Below are positions 25,743 to 34,569 of a stretch of 64,000 bases of DNA, piece after piece. The first letter of the stretch is position 1, and each line of letters begins with the position of its first letter. The DNA comes from Microbacterium sp. cf046. GTDB taxonomy: Bacteria > Actinomycetota > Actinomycetes > Actinomycetales > Microbacteriaceae. The notes below the pieces were generated by a model, which ran no database searches, was not told the origin of the DNA, and worked only from the letters and a program-made list of their open reading frames with translations. A program made the translations under genes and the position numbers. Location of the stretch: positions 124,001-188,000 of the forward strand of contig NZ_FOZJ01000003.1 in NCBI RefSeq assembly GCF_900114345.1. The letters run 5' to 3'.

Positions 25743-27823
25743 GCACTCCCGACACCCTCACCGAGGAGGAGCGCCTCGAGCTCGAGCTCGCCGAGCAGGC
25801 ACGTCAGACCTCGGGCGACTGGGACAGCGTCAAGCCGGGCAAGGCCGATGACTTCGGCAAAAGCTTCGGTCGGCTGATCGGCCTGCTGAAGCCGCACGCC
25901 GTGGCATTCGTGTTCGTCTCGATCCTGGGTGCGATCGGCGTGTTCCTCGCCGTCATCGCGCCGAAGATCCTCGGCGAGGCGACCAACATCATCTTCGAGG
26001 GCGTCGCCTCGAACGCGCTCGCGGCGCAGTTCCCCGACGGCACCTCGCAGGCCGTCGTCGTGGAAGCGCTCAACGCCGCCGGACAGACCGATCTGGCGAA
26101 CATGATCGGCGCGATGAACGACTTCACGGTCGGCACCGGCGTCGACTTCGAAGCACTGCGAGCGGTCGTGGTGCTGGTGCTCGCGATCTACGTCGCATCG
26201 TCGTTCCTGAGCTGGATCCAGGGCTACGTGATCAACATCATCATGGTGCGCACGATGTGGCGCCTGCGTGAGTCGGTCGAGACCAAGATCAACCGCCTGC
26301 CCCTGTCGTACTTCGACAAGGTGCAGCGCGGCGAGCTGATCTCGCGCGTGACGAACGACATCGACAACATCACGCAGACGATGCAGCAGTCGCTCTCCAG
26401 CGTCGTGACGTCGGTGCTGACCGTGATCGGCGTGCTGATCATGATGTTCTCGATCTCGTGGCAGCTCGCGCTCGTCGCGCTCGTCTCGCTGCCGCTCATG
26501 GCGGTCATCTTCGGTGTGATCGGCCCCCGCTCGCAGAAGGCGTTCGGCACGCAGTGGAAGAAGGTCGGGCGGCTGAACGCCCGTGTCGAGGAGTCGTTCT
26601 CCGGGCACGCGCTCGTCAAGGTCTTCGGCCGCGAGGTCGACTCCCGCGAGAAGTTCCAGATCGAGAACGAGGAGCTCTACGAAGCGAGCTTCAAGGCGCA
26701 GTACCTGTCGGGCATCATCATGCCGGGCATGATGTTCGTCGGGAACCTGACGTACGTCGGCATCGCCGTCCTCGGCGGACTCATGGTCGCCAACGGCCAG
26801 CTCCGCCTCGGCGACGTGCAGGCGTTCATCCAGTACTCGCAGCAGTTCACCCAGCCGCTCTCGCAGCTGGGCGGCATGGCCGCGGTCATCCAGTCGGGCA
26901 CCGCATCTGCCGAGCGCGTGTTCGAGCTGCTGGATGCCGATGAGCAGGAGCCCGACGCGGTGGACGCACCGAAGCCGGTCGACGGCGAGGGCGTCATCGA
27001 GTTCGATCATGTCCGCTTCTCGTACACGCCCGATCGGCCGCTCATCACCGACCTGTCGTTCCGCGTCGAGCCCGGACAGACCGTCGCGATCGTCGGCCCC
27101 ACGGGCGCCGGCAAGACGACGCTCGTGAACCTGATCATGCGGTTCTACGAACTCGACGGCGGCCGCATCCTCCTCGACGGACAGGACATCGCCGAGCTCA
27201 CGCGTGACGACGTCCGCTCGCGCACCGGCATGGTGCTCCAGGACCCGTGGCTGTTCGCCGGCACGATCCGCGAGAACATCCGGTACGGCCGCGAGTCCGC
27301 GTCGGACGAGGAGATCGTGGCCGCCGCGACCGCCACTCGCGTCGACCGGTTCGTGCACTCGCTTCCCGAGGGCTACGAGACGGTGCTCGACGAGGACGCC
27401 TCGAACGTCTCGGCCGGTGAGAAGCAGCTCATCACGATCGCCCGGGCGTTCGTGGCCCAGCCGTCGGTGCTGATCCTCGACGAGGCCACGTCCTCGGTCG
27501 ACACCCGCACCGAGCTGCTGCTCCAGCACGCGATGGCGGCGCTGCGCGAAGGGCGCACGTCCTTCGTCATCGCGCACCGGTTGTCGACGATCCGGGATGC
27601 CGACCTCATCCTCGTCATGGAGCATGGCGACATCGTCGAGAAGGGCACCCACGAGGAGCTCATCGCGGCGAAGGGCGCGTACTGGCGGCTGTACCAGTCG
27701 CAGTTCGAGCAGGCGGCGAGCGATTTCGATGAACAGCCGGACGCGACCGGCGTCGTGCCCGTCACGACGGATGCCGCGACCTCCCTCCCGTTGACGACGG
27801 ACTCCGCCGAGATCTCGTCATAG
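25739..27823 (+). CDS. Heterodimeric ABC exporter half, catalytic subunit
   Basis: A 694-residue partner of the preceding half-transporter. A longer N-terminal cytoplasmic segment (~45 residues) precedes six helices, with a ~60-residue extracytoplasmic insert between helices 1 and 2. Walker A GPTGAGKTT, canonical Walker B and Glu (LILDEATSSVD) and His (VIAHRLST) are present; the signature is VSAGEKQ rather than SGGQ, as expected opposite the degenerate site. Family members export lipids, peptides or drugs. Its position between the arylsulfatases and the HAD/SulP genes suggests export of a product or a lipid precursor, but this is inference. Confidence 0.92.
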   Translation: MSTPDTLTEEERLELELAEQARQTSGDWDSVKPGKADDFGKSFGRLIGLLKPHAVAFVFVSILGAIGVFLAVIAPKILGEATNIIFEGVASNALAAQFPDGTSQAVVVEALNAAGQTDLANMIGAMNDFTVGTGVDFEALRAVVVLVLAIYVASSFLSWIQGYVINIIMVRTMWRLRESVETKINRLPLSYFDKVQRGELISRVTNDIDNITQTMQQSLSSVVTSVLTVIGVLIMMFSISWQLALVALVSLPLMAVIFGVIGPRSQKAFGTQWKKVGRLNARVEESFSGHALVKVFGREVDSREKFQIENEELYEASFKAQYLSGIIMPGMMFVGNLTYVGIAVLGGLMVANGQLRLGDVQAFIQYSQQFTQPLSQLGGMAAVIQSGTASAERVFELLDADEQEPDAVDAPKPVDGEGVIEFDHVRFSYTPDRPLITDLSFRVEPGQTVAIVGPTGAGKTTLVNLIMRFYELDGGRILLDGQDIAELTRDDVRSRTGMVLQDPWLFAGTIRENIRYGRESASDEEIVAAATATRVDRFVHSLPEGYETVLDEDASNVSAGEKQLITIARAFVAQPSVLILDEATSSVDTRTELLLQHAMAALREGRTSFVIAHRLSTIRDADLILVMEHGDIVEKGTHEELIAAKGAYWRLYQSQFEQAASDFDEQPDATGVVPVTTDAATSLPLTTDSAEISS

Positions 27824-27857
27824 CGGCACGACCCACCTGCAGAGAGAGCAGCCCGTC

Positions 27858-28799
27858 ATGACAGAGGTGCTGCCTTCGTGGCGTCGCACGCAGACGCGCG
27901 ATCGGATCATCGAGTTCGTGGCGTCGGTGTCAGGCGATGGGCCCGCGACCGTCCCTGTGACAGAGCGAATCGCGGTGTTCGACAATGACGGAACGCTCTG
28001 GACCGAGAAGCCCATGCCCACGCAGCTCGCGTACATCGTGAAGCAGTGGGCGGCGAAGGCGGCGGCGGACCCCGCCCTCGCCGATCGGCAGCCCTACAAG
28101 GCCGTCGTCACGGGCGACCTGGGCTGGCTCGGAAGCGCCCTCGACAAGCACTACGCAGGAGACGACTCCGATCTGCAGGTCATGATCGGCGCCCTCCTGG
28201 GCCTGACCGCGGACGTCGATGTCGACACCTACGCGGCGGAGGTCGCCGCGTTCTACCGCGACGCGAGGCATCCCACCCTCAAGCGCGGGTACTCGGGCTC
28301 GGTGTACCAGCCGATGGTCGAGCTGCTGCGCTACCTCGAAGTCAACGGCTTCACCTGCTACCTCGTCTCGGGAGGCGATCGGGACTTCATCCTTCCGATG
28401 ACCGAGGAGTACTACGGCATCCCTCCGGAGCGCGTGGTCGGCTCGGCCGCCGGCCTGCGCTACGACGCCGACTCGAACGCGGTGAAGTACGAGGCATCGT
28501 TCGCGTTCATGGACGACGGCACCGAGAAGCCGGTCAGGATCTGGTCGCGCATCGGGCGCCGTCCGATCCTTGCCGTCGGGAACTCCAACGGCGACCTCCC
28601 GATGCTGCGGTTCGCGCAGGGCGGCGCGCATCGTGGGCTGAGCCTGCTCGTCCACCACGACGACGACACCGGCCGGGGTGATGCCCCGTACGAGAAGGGC
28701 GCCGAAGAGGCGCTGGCCGCAGCATCCGACGGTTCGATCGCCGTGATCAGCGTCAGGGACGATTGGGCCGACGTGTTCCCGCCGGTCGCGGATGCCTGA
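27858..28799 (+). CDS. HAD-superfamily phosphatase
   Basis: A 313-residue HAD hydrolase: motif I FDNDGTLW (residues ~40-47), motif II VSGGDRD, and a motif III-IV block ILAVGNSNGDLPML. Only the first Asp of D-x-D and the GN(S)xxD pair needed for Mg binding are assumed catalytic. The N-terminal LWTEKPMPTQLAY stretch is seen in HAD proteins that sit beside arylsulfatases, so a phospho-substrate of the same pathway is plausible. The Shine-Dalgarno GAGAGAG lies upstream. The gene is 34 bp after the ABC exporter. Confidence 0.82.
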   Translation: MTEVLPSWRRTQTRDRIIEFVASVSGDGPATVPVTERIAVFDNDGTLWTEKPMPTQLAYIVKQWAAKAAADPALADRQPYKAVVTGDLGWLGSALDKHYAGDDSDLQVMIGALLGLTADVDVDTYAAEVAAFYRDARHPTLKRGYSGSVYQPMVELLRYLEVNGFTCYLVSGGDRDFILPMTEEYYGIPPERVVGSAAGLRYDADSNAVKYEASFAFMDDGTEKPVRIWSRIGRRPILAVGNSNGDLPMLRFAQGGAHRGLSLLVHHDDDTGRGDAPYEKGAEEALAAASDGSIAVISVRDDWADVFPPVADA

Positions 28800-28823
28800 C
28801 GCCGACCTCGATAGTCTTCGGGG

Positions 28824-30470
28824 GTGAGGACCCCCACGCCGACGCCGCGTCCGCGCGCGTCGTGGCTGCTGCCCACGTTCGCGCGATACCAGCGCTCCTG
28901 GATCAGCGCCGACATCGTCGGCGGGATCTCGGCAGGCGCGGTCGTCGTGCCGCAGGCGATGGCGTACGCCACGATCGCGAATCTGCCCGTGGAGGTGGGA
29001 CTGTACACGTGCATCGTCCCGATGCTCGTCTACGCACTGCTGGGCGGGTCCCGCGCGATGAGCGTTTCGACGACCTCCACGATCGCGACCCTCACGGCCA
29101 CGACCCTCGTCTCGGCGGGCGTCGCGGCCGGCGCTGACGATGCGCTCGGCTCGCTCATGGCGCTCACGCTCCTGGTCGGGGTGATCCTGCTCCTGGCGCG
29201 TCTGTTCCGGCTCGGTGCGCTGGTCGAGAACATCAGCGCCGCGACCGTGCTCGGACTCAAGATCGGCGTCGGCGCGACGGTCGCGGTCGGCCAGCTTCCG
29301 AAGCTGCTCGGCGAGACCTACAACTTCTCCGGGCACGGCTTCATCCGCTCGCTCGTCGCTGTCGGCGAGGCCTTCGGGAGCGTCAACTGGCCGACGGTCG
29401 CGCTCTCGGTCGGTTCGATCCTCACGCTGGTGCTGCTCAAGCGGTTCGCGCCGAAGGTTCCCGGCTCGTTGATCGTCGTCGTCGGCGGCATCGTGCTGGT
29501 CGCGTCCACCGGCCTCGTCGCTGCGGGTGTCGACCTCATCGAGCCGGTCCCCTCGGGCCTGCCGCTGCCCGGACTGCCGGACTTCTCGCAGATCCCCGCA
29601 CTGATCCCGGGCGCGCTGGCGATCGCCGTCATGGCATTCCTCGAGTCCGCGGCCGTGGCCCGCGGCATCCGCAAGGCGGATGAGCCGCAGATCGACAGCG
29701 ACCAGGAGCTGCTCGCGACCGGTGCGGCGAACGTGGCAGGGGCGTTCTTCACGACAATGCCCGCCGCCGGCGGGTTCTCGCAGAGCGCGGTCAATCAGAG
29801 TGCGGGAGCGAAGTCGCAGCTCGCGACCCTCGTCACGGTCGCGCTGGCGATCCTCGTCGCGCTCTTCCTCGGCCCGGTGCTGAGCCTGCTCCCGCAGGCG
29901 ACGCTCGCCGCCATGGTCTTCGTCGCGGTGATCGGGCTCATCGACATCCCCGAGCTGATCCGGTGGGCGCGCATCAGTCCGACCGACTTCTGGATCGCGC
30001 TCGCCGTCGCCCTCATCGGGCTCACGGCCGGCCTCCTGGCCGCCGTCGCAGTCGGGGTCGTGGTCACGCTGGTGCTGGTGCTCCGTGAGCTCAACATCCC
30101 GAAGCTGACGATCACCGATCGGGTCGGCGACGCGATCGTGATCCATCTCGGACGGGCGCTGTATACCGCGAACGCGCTCGCCAACGAACGAGCGATCATC
30201 GCGCTGGCGACCAGCCAGGAGCGCCCGGTGGATGCGGTGGTGCTCGACCTGCAGCGGCTCGAGGCCATCTCGATCACCGTGCTGGACGCCCTCACGGATC
30301 TCGACCGCGAGTTCGCCCAGCTCGGAATCGTGCTGTACCTGGCTGCACTGCCCAAATCAGCCCATACCGTCGCGCGGAAGATCGAGTGGTACCGGGATCT
30401 CGAGGCGGATCGCCGCGCCCATACGACGGTCGCCGGAGCGGTCGCCGCGGCATCCGCTCCGCAGGTCTAG
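28824..30470 (+). CDS. SulP-family anion transporter with STAS domain, copy 1
   Basis: A 548-residue membrane protein of the SulP/SLC26 family, which imports sulfate, bicarbonate or other anions. It has about 12 hydrophobic segments, the VVVPQAMAYATIANLPVEVGLYT family signature near residue 45, and a C-terminal STAS domain (VDAVVLDLQRLEAISITVLDAL). GTG 28824 is placed right after a divergent-looking GGGG stretch. It is the last + gene of the run that starts with the ABC exporter and could take up the sulfate released by sulfatases. Confidence 0.9.
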   Translation: MRTPTPTPRPRASWLLPTFARYQRSWISADIVGGISAGAVVVPQAMAYATIANLPVEVGLYTCIVPMLVYALLGGSRAMSVSTTSTIATLTATTLVSAGVAAGADDALGSLMALTLLVGVILLLARLFRLGALVENISAATVLGLKIGVGATVAVGQLPKLLGETYNFSGHGFIRSLVAVGEAFGSVNWPTVALSVGSILTLVLLKRFAPKVPGSLIVVVGGIVLVASTGLVAAGVDLIEPVPSGLPLPGLPDFSQIPALIPGALAIAVMAFLESAAVARGIRKADEPQIDSDQELLATGAANVAGAFFTTMPAAGGFSQSAVNQSAGAKSQLATLVTVALAILVALFLGPVLSLLPQATLAAMVFVAVIGLIDIPELIRWARISPTDFWIALAVALIGLTAGLLAAVAVGVVVTLVLVLRELNIPKLTITDRVGDAIVIHLGRALYTANALANERAIIALATSQERPVDAVVLDLQRLEAISITVLDALTDLDREFAQLGIVLYLAALPKSAHTVARKIEWYRDLEADRRAHTTVAGAVAAASAPQV

Positions 30471-30480
30471 TCCGGGCCTG

Positions 30481-31365
30481 TCAGCGTGCGCAGCGGAACC
30501 CGATGTGGGTCATCGCCGTGTCCTCCGACTGGGGCGAGCGTGCAGCGGGCCGGTAGCGCAGGCAGTAGTCCGGCGAGCACAGGTGCGACCCGCCCTTGAG
30601 CACGCGGCGCGTGTCGCCGGCAGGCGTGGTGCCGAGCAGACTCGTGCGGGCTCCGGCGTCGACGGCGGGCACGACCCCTGCGACCACGTGGCGTGGCGTG
30701 TAGAAGTCGGTCGTCCACTCCCAGGTGTTGCCCGTCATGTCGAACAGACCGTAGCCGTTCGGCGCGAACGTGCCGACCGGCGACGTGCCCGCCCATCCGT
30801 CGGCCCCGGCGTTGCGGTACGGGAACGACCCCTGCCAGCGATTGACCATGAGGCGCCCGCCCGGACGCTCATCGTCGCCCCACGCGAATCGCGCCCCCAC
30901 CAGGCCTCCTCGGGCCGCCCACTCCCACTCGGACTCGGTCGGCAGTCGCTTGCCCGCCCAGGTCGCGTACGAGGTCGCGTCCTCGAACGAGACGTGCACG
31001 ACAGGATGCCGCATCCGGTCGTCGAACGATGATCCGGGTCCTGTCGGCTCGCTCCAGCGGGCACCAGGCACCCATCGCCACCATTGACGCCAGTCGCGCA
31101 GATCGACTGGTCCCGTCGTCGGGGTGAACACCATCGAACCGGGGACCAGGTCGGCGGGGTCGGCACCTTCGAAATCGGCGGGATCGAGTTCGCGCTCGGC
31201 GACGGTCACGTAGCCCGTGGACGCCACGAACTGCGCGAACTCCTCGTTCGTCACCGGGTGCGCATCGAGCTCGAACGCGGCGACGTAACGTTCGTGCACC
31301 GGGCCCTCGTCCGCGTAGAACTCGGCGGAGCCGATCAGCAGCGTCCCAGCGGGGATCGCGATCAT
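30481..31365 (-). CDS. Formylglycine-generating enzyme (sulfatase-modifying factor)
   Basis: This oxidase converts the Cys of CSPTR/CxPxR in type I sulfatases to formylglycine, without which they are inactive. The ~294-residue protein has the family blocks MIAIPAGTLLIGSAEF, HPVTNEEFAQFV, PVVHVSFEDATSYATWAGKRLPTESEWEWAARGG, GLFDMTGNTWEWTTDFY and the active-site GGSHLCSPDYCLRYRPAAR with its two cysteines. ATG 31365 is preferred: GGGAGG lies 9 bp ahead, whereas the GTG at 31374 abuts it. The two arylsulfatases of this window are obvious substrates. It converges on the SulP gene. Confidence 0.94.
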   Translation of the reverse strand: MIAIPAGTLLIGSAEFYADEGPVHERYVAAFELDAHPVTNEEFAQFVASTGYVTVAERELDPADFEGADPADLVPGSMVFTPTTGPVDLRDWRQWWRWVPGARWSEPTGPGSSFDDRMRHPVVHVSFEDATSYATWAGKRLPTESEWEWAARGGLVGARFAWGDDERPGGRLMVNRWQGSFPYRNAGADGWAGTSPVGTFAPNGYGLFDMTGNTWEWTTDFYTPRHVVAGVVPAVDAGARTSLLGTTPAGDTRRVLKGGSHLCSPDYCLRYRPAARSPQSEDTAMTHIGFRCAR

Positions 31366-31439
31366 CTCGGGCACCCTCCCACGCTAGCCGTCCCGGATGC
31401 CGCGCTCGTCGTCGCGAATCGCGCGACGAAGCAGCGGGC

Positions 31440-32111
31440 TCAGAAGCTTCCGATGCCCTTGCCGATCAGCACGGCGCCGATGACCAGGAGCAGCACCGCC
31501 ATGACCGTCGCGTTGTTCTGGACGAGCCACCTCCGAAGCGACTCGAGCGGCCTCGCCATCTGCTTGGAGGCGACCAGGTACGCGATCACCGGGATCGCGA
31601 CGGATGCCGCGGCGATCAGGGTGAACACGATGATGACGATCACGATGGAGCCGGCCGCGAGCCCCGCGCTTCCGATCGTGACCCCTGCGCCGGCGCCCAT
31701 CAACAGGTTCTTCGGATTCACGGCGGCGAGCAGGAATCCGAGCCCGAATCCCTTGCCGGCGTTCATCGTGTCGATCGCCGACATCCACTTCGGCAGCGCT
31801 GCGGACTCGCCCTCCTTCGGCCGCGACCTCCACTGGCGCAGCGCGAGGAACAGCAGCGCGACGCCGAGCAGGATCTGGATCACGCCGTGGACCGGATCCG
31901 ACTCGTCGGGATCGCTTTCCGGGATCACCGATGAGAGCAGCGTGAACACGGTGACCGCAGCCACGATGCCGACGATCCAGCCGAAGAGGAACCCGATGCT
32001 CGTCCCCTTCGCCCTCGGCGACAGGAGCATGAGGATCGCCGCGATGATCGGGATCGGGCTGATCGCGATGCCGATCGCGAGCGGGAGGATGTCTCCGATG
32101 ACGCTGCCCAC
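31440..32111 (-). CDS. GAP-family membrane protein (PF11139 type)
   Basis: A 223-residue polytopic protein with about six hydrophobic segments and the motifs DILPLAIGIAISPIPIIAAILML and GFLLAAVNPKNLLMGAGAGVTIG, an arrangement of the GAP/Sap family related to LysE-type exporters. Mycobacterial GAP protein is linked to glycopeptidolipid export, but the general function is unsettled. GTG 32111 is chosen as the first family-consistent residue. It lies between the FGE gene and the second SulP gene on the same strand. Confidence 0.75.
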   Translation of the reverse strand: MGSVIGDILPLAIGIAISPIPIIAAILMLLSPRAKGTSIGFLFGWIVGIVAAVTVFTLLSSVIPESDPDESDPVHGVIQILLGVALLFLALRQWRSRPKEGESAALPKWMSAIDTMNAGKGFGLGFLLAAVNPKNLLMGAGAGVTIGSAGLAAGSIVIVIIVFTLIAAASVAIPVIAYLVASKQMARPLESLRRWLVQNNATVMAVLLLVIGAVLIGKGIGSF

Positions 32112-32125
32112 TGCGGTCCTCTCGG

Positions 32126-33904
32126 TCAGTTGCTGCTGCGGGTGATCTGGATGGGCTCGGTCGGCGGGCCGCTCGCCTCGGACGCGGCATCCGCGTGTCC
32201 GCGCTGGTCCGCGTTCGGCGCGTGCGGGAAGAACCGGTCGCGAAGTCGCTCGACCCAGCCGACCGGCGGCGTCAGGGCCTCGATCGCAGCGCGATTGGTC
32301 GGGAAGACCGGCTCGCCCTCGAGCAGGCCGAAGGTCACCAGGCGCTCCCGGGCGTCGGAACGCACCCGGCTGAAGGACAGCGCGATGTCGTGAGCCGCGA
32401 GCCACTGCTTGAGCGCGGTGAACGCCTCGGCGCCTGTGACGTCGACATCGGTCACGGCCTCCATGTCGACCACGAGACTGTGCACCTCGCCCTCAGGTGC
32501 GGCCTTCACTGCGCGCTGGACCGCCTGATTGAAGACGACCCCGTTCGCGAAGAACAGCGGGGCGGCCAAGCGGATCACGATGATGCCGGGAGCGGTCATG
32601 GATCCGGCGGGGGCCTCGTCGAGCAGCGAGTCGGTGGGCGAGTCGTTCGTCGCGAGCACGTCGATCGCGGGGTTGGCCGCGCGCTTGGCCAGATTGATCA
32701 GGGCGAGCACGAACGCCACCAGGATGCCGGGGATCGCGCCGACGAACAGGGTCACCAGGAAGCAGGCCGCTCCGATCGCGAACTCGAACCGGTCGAGCTT
32801 CCACAGGGCGATGAACTCGCGGACGCCCAGCAGCGGCAGGATCGCGACCGCGACGATCGCCCCGATCGCGGGGGAGGGGATGTCCGCCAGGAGCGCCGTG
32901 CCGAACAGGAGGAGGAGCAGCGTTCCCACGGCGAGCACGAGCGAGGGGAGCTGGGTCCGGGATCCCGCCTGGTCCATCGCCGCGGTGCGCGATGTCGACG
33001 ATCCCATCGCGAAGCTGCCGCTCGCACCGGCGGCGACGTTGCCCAGGCCGAATGCGATCAGGTCGCGGTTGGGGCTGACCGCGTAGCCGCGCTTCTCGCT
33101 GTACGAGCGCGACACGAGCAGTCCCTCCGCCGTCGTGACGAGCGTGAGTGCGATCGCGGAGGGGATCAGCGCGAGCCAGGTCGTCCACTCGATGACGGGC
33201 CAGGTCAGGGTCGGCGGACCCGCCGGCACGGCACCCAGCACGTCGACGCCGGCGTCATCCAGATCGGCCACCATGACCACGATCGTGCCCAGCACCAGCA
33301 CCACGAGCGCCCACGGCACGGCGCCGAGGTAGCGCTTGCCGAGGAGCAGGATCGCGACCGAGACGATCGAGATGATCACTGAGATCAGGTTTGCGGTGCC
33401 CAGTCCGGTGACCAGGCCGACCACCTTGTCGACGAACTCGCCACCCGAGTCGATCGGCACGCCGAGCATCTTGGCGATCTGGCTGACCAGGATGTCCAGC
33501 GCCAGGCCGCCGACGAAGCCGACCAGGATCGGCTTGGACAGGAAGTTCGCCAGGAACCCCAGCTTGAAGAACGCCAGAAGGAGGAACATCGCGCCCGACA
33601 GGATCGCCTGGGCAAGGGCGAGCGTGGCGTAGTCGGCCGACCCCGCGACGGCGAGCCCGCCGATCGACGAGGCGACCAGCGCCGCAGCTGCGGCATCCGG
33701 CGACGCGACGAGCTGGCGCGAGGACACCACGAGCGCGTAGATGATCGTCGGGACGATCAGGGCGTACAGCCCCGCGGTCGGCGGAAGGCCGGCGATCTGC
33801 GCGTAGCCGATGTTGAGCGGGATCGCGATGGCGAGCAGCGTCACGCCCGCGATCGCCTCGCGCACGACGTTCTTCCGTGTAAGCCCGGCAAGCGGCTTCT
33901 GCAT
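32126..33904 (-). CDS. SulP-family anion transporter with STAS domain, copy 2
   Basis: A 592-residue SulP/SLC26 protein. AIPLNIGYAQIAGLPPTAGLYALIVP is the family signature, about 12 hydrophobic segments follow, and the C-terminal region (SLVVDMEAVTDVDVTGAEAFTALKQWL) is a STAS domain; a ~40-residue polar tail extends beyond it. ATG 33904 has a GGGAG ribosome-binding site. It is a diverged paralogue of the SulP protein 2 kb upstream, on the other strand, and is followed by the GAP-family and FGE genes. Confidence 0.9.
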   Translation of the reverse strand: MQKPLAGLTRKNVVREAIAGVTLLAIAIPLNIGYAQIAGLPPTAGLYALIVPTIIYALVVSSRQLVASPDAAAAALVASSIGGLAVAGSADYATLALAQAILSGAMFLLLAFFKLGFLANFLSKPILVGFVGGLALDILVSQIAKMLGVPIDSGGEFVDKVVGLVTGLGTANLISVIISIVSVAILLLGKRYLGAVPWALVVLVLGTIVVMVADLDDAGVDVLGAVPAGPPTLTWPVIEWTTWLALIPSAIALTLVTTAEGLLVSRSYSEKRGYAVSPNRDLIAFGLGNVAAGASGSFAMGSSTSRTAAMDQAGSRTQLPSLVLAVGTLLLLLFGTALLADIPSPAIGAIVAVAILPLLGVREFIALWKLDRFEFAIGAACFLVTLFVGAIPGILVAFVLALINLAKRAANPAIDVLATNDSPTDSLLDEAPAGSMTAPGIIVIRLAAPLFFANGVVFNQAVQRAVKAAPEGEVHSLVVDMEAVTDVDVTGAEAFTALKQWLAAHDIALSFSRVRSDARERLVTFGLLEGEPVFPTNRAAIEALTPPVGWVERLRDRFFPHAPNADQRGHADAASEASGPPTEPIQITRSSN

Positions 33905-33935
33905 GATGACACTCCCTGCGCATACCCTAGCCATC

Positions 33936-34562
33936 ATGGAGCAACCCGCCCGACCCGCGCGCAAGCACAGCGAGGCACATGAACTGGTGGCTGTGATCCT
34001 GCTCTCGCTCGTCGCGGTGCTGACAGCCTGGTGCGGCTTCCAGTCGACCAAATGGGGCGGTGACTCGTCGGTCTCCTTCAGCGAGGCCTCGTCCGCGCGC
34101 ATCGAGGCATCGGACTTCGAGAGTCAGGCGCGCGACGCGCGGATGACCGACATCGCGGTCTACACGCAGTGGGTCATCGCGGGCGCCGACGACGATCCGA
34201 CGCTGGCCGATTACATCCAGGAGCGGTTCTCGCCCGAGCTGACGGTCGCGTTCGATGCGTGGCAGGCGGACGGGATGCAGGAGCGCGGGCCGTTCGCGAT
34301 GAAGGAGTACGTGCCCCCCGGCACTGAAGAGGGAGCGAAGGCGACCAAGCGCGCGAACGACCTGCAGGCTCAGGCGCTCGAGTTCAACGACAAGGGGGAC
34401 GCCTACTCGCTGATGACCGTCCTGTTCGCGCTGGTGCTCTTCCTCGCCGCGATCGCGCAGCGCGGCATCTCGCTGCTCGGCTCGCGGATCGTGCTCGGTC
34501 TGGGCGGCGCGATCGCGGTCGTCGGGCTCATCGTGCTGTTCACGTTCCCGGTGCGCTTCTAG
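33936..34562 (+). CDS. DUF4337-like membrane protein
   Basis: A 208-residue protein with an N-terminal transmembrane helix (residues ~15-37), a mostly helical soluble middle (SEASSARIEASDFESQARDARMTD) and two further helices at the C-terminus. This arrangement resembles DUF4337 proteins, of unknown function. It is divergent from the second SulP gene with 31 bp between the two starts, and converges on the alkylsulfatase gene. Confidence 0.55.
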   Translation: MEQPARPARKHSEAHELVAVILLSLVAVLTAWCGFQSTKWGGDSSVSFSEASSARIEASDFESQARDARMTDIAVYTQWVIAGADDDPTLADYIQERFSPELTVAFDAWQADGMQERGPFAMKEYVPPGTEEGAKATKRANDLQAQALEFNDKGDAYSLMTVLFALVLFLAAIAQRGISLLGSRIVLGLGGAIAVVGLIVLFTFPVRF

Positions 34563-34569
34563 TGCCGGA

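Noticed and set aside
27930..30146. A 738-codon minus-strand frame opposite the HAD and SulP genes
   Set aside because: Charged low-complexity translation without domains; both + genes are clear.
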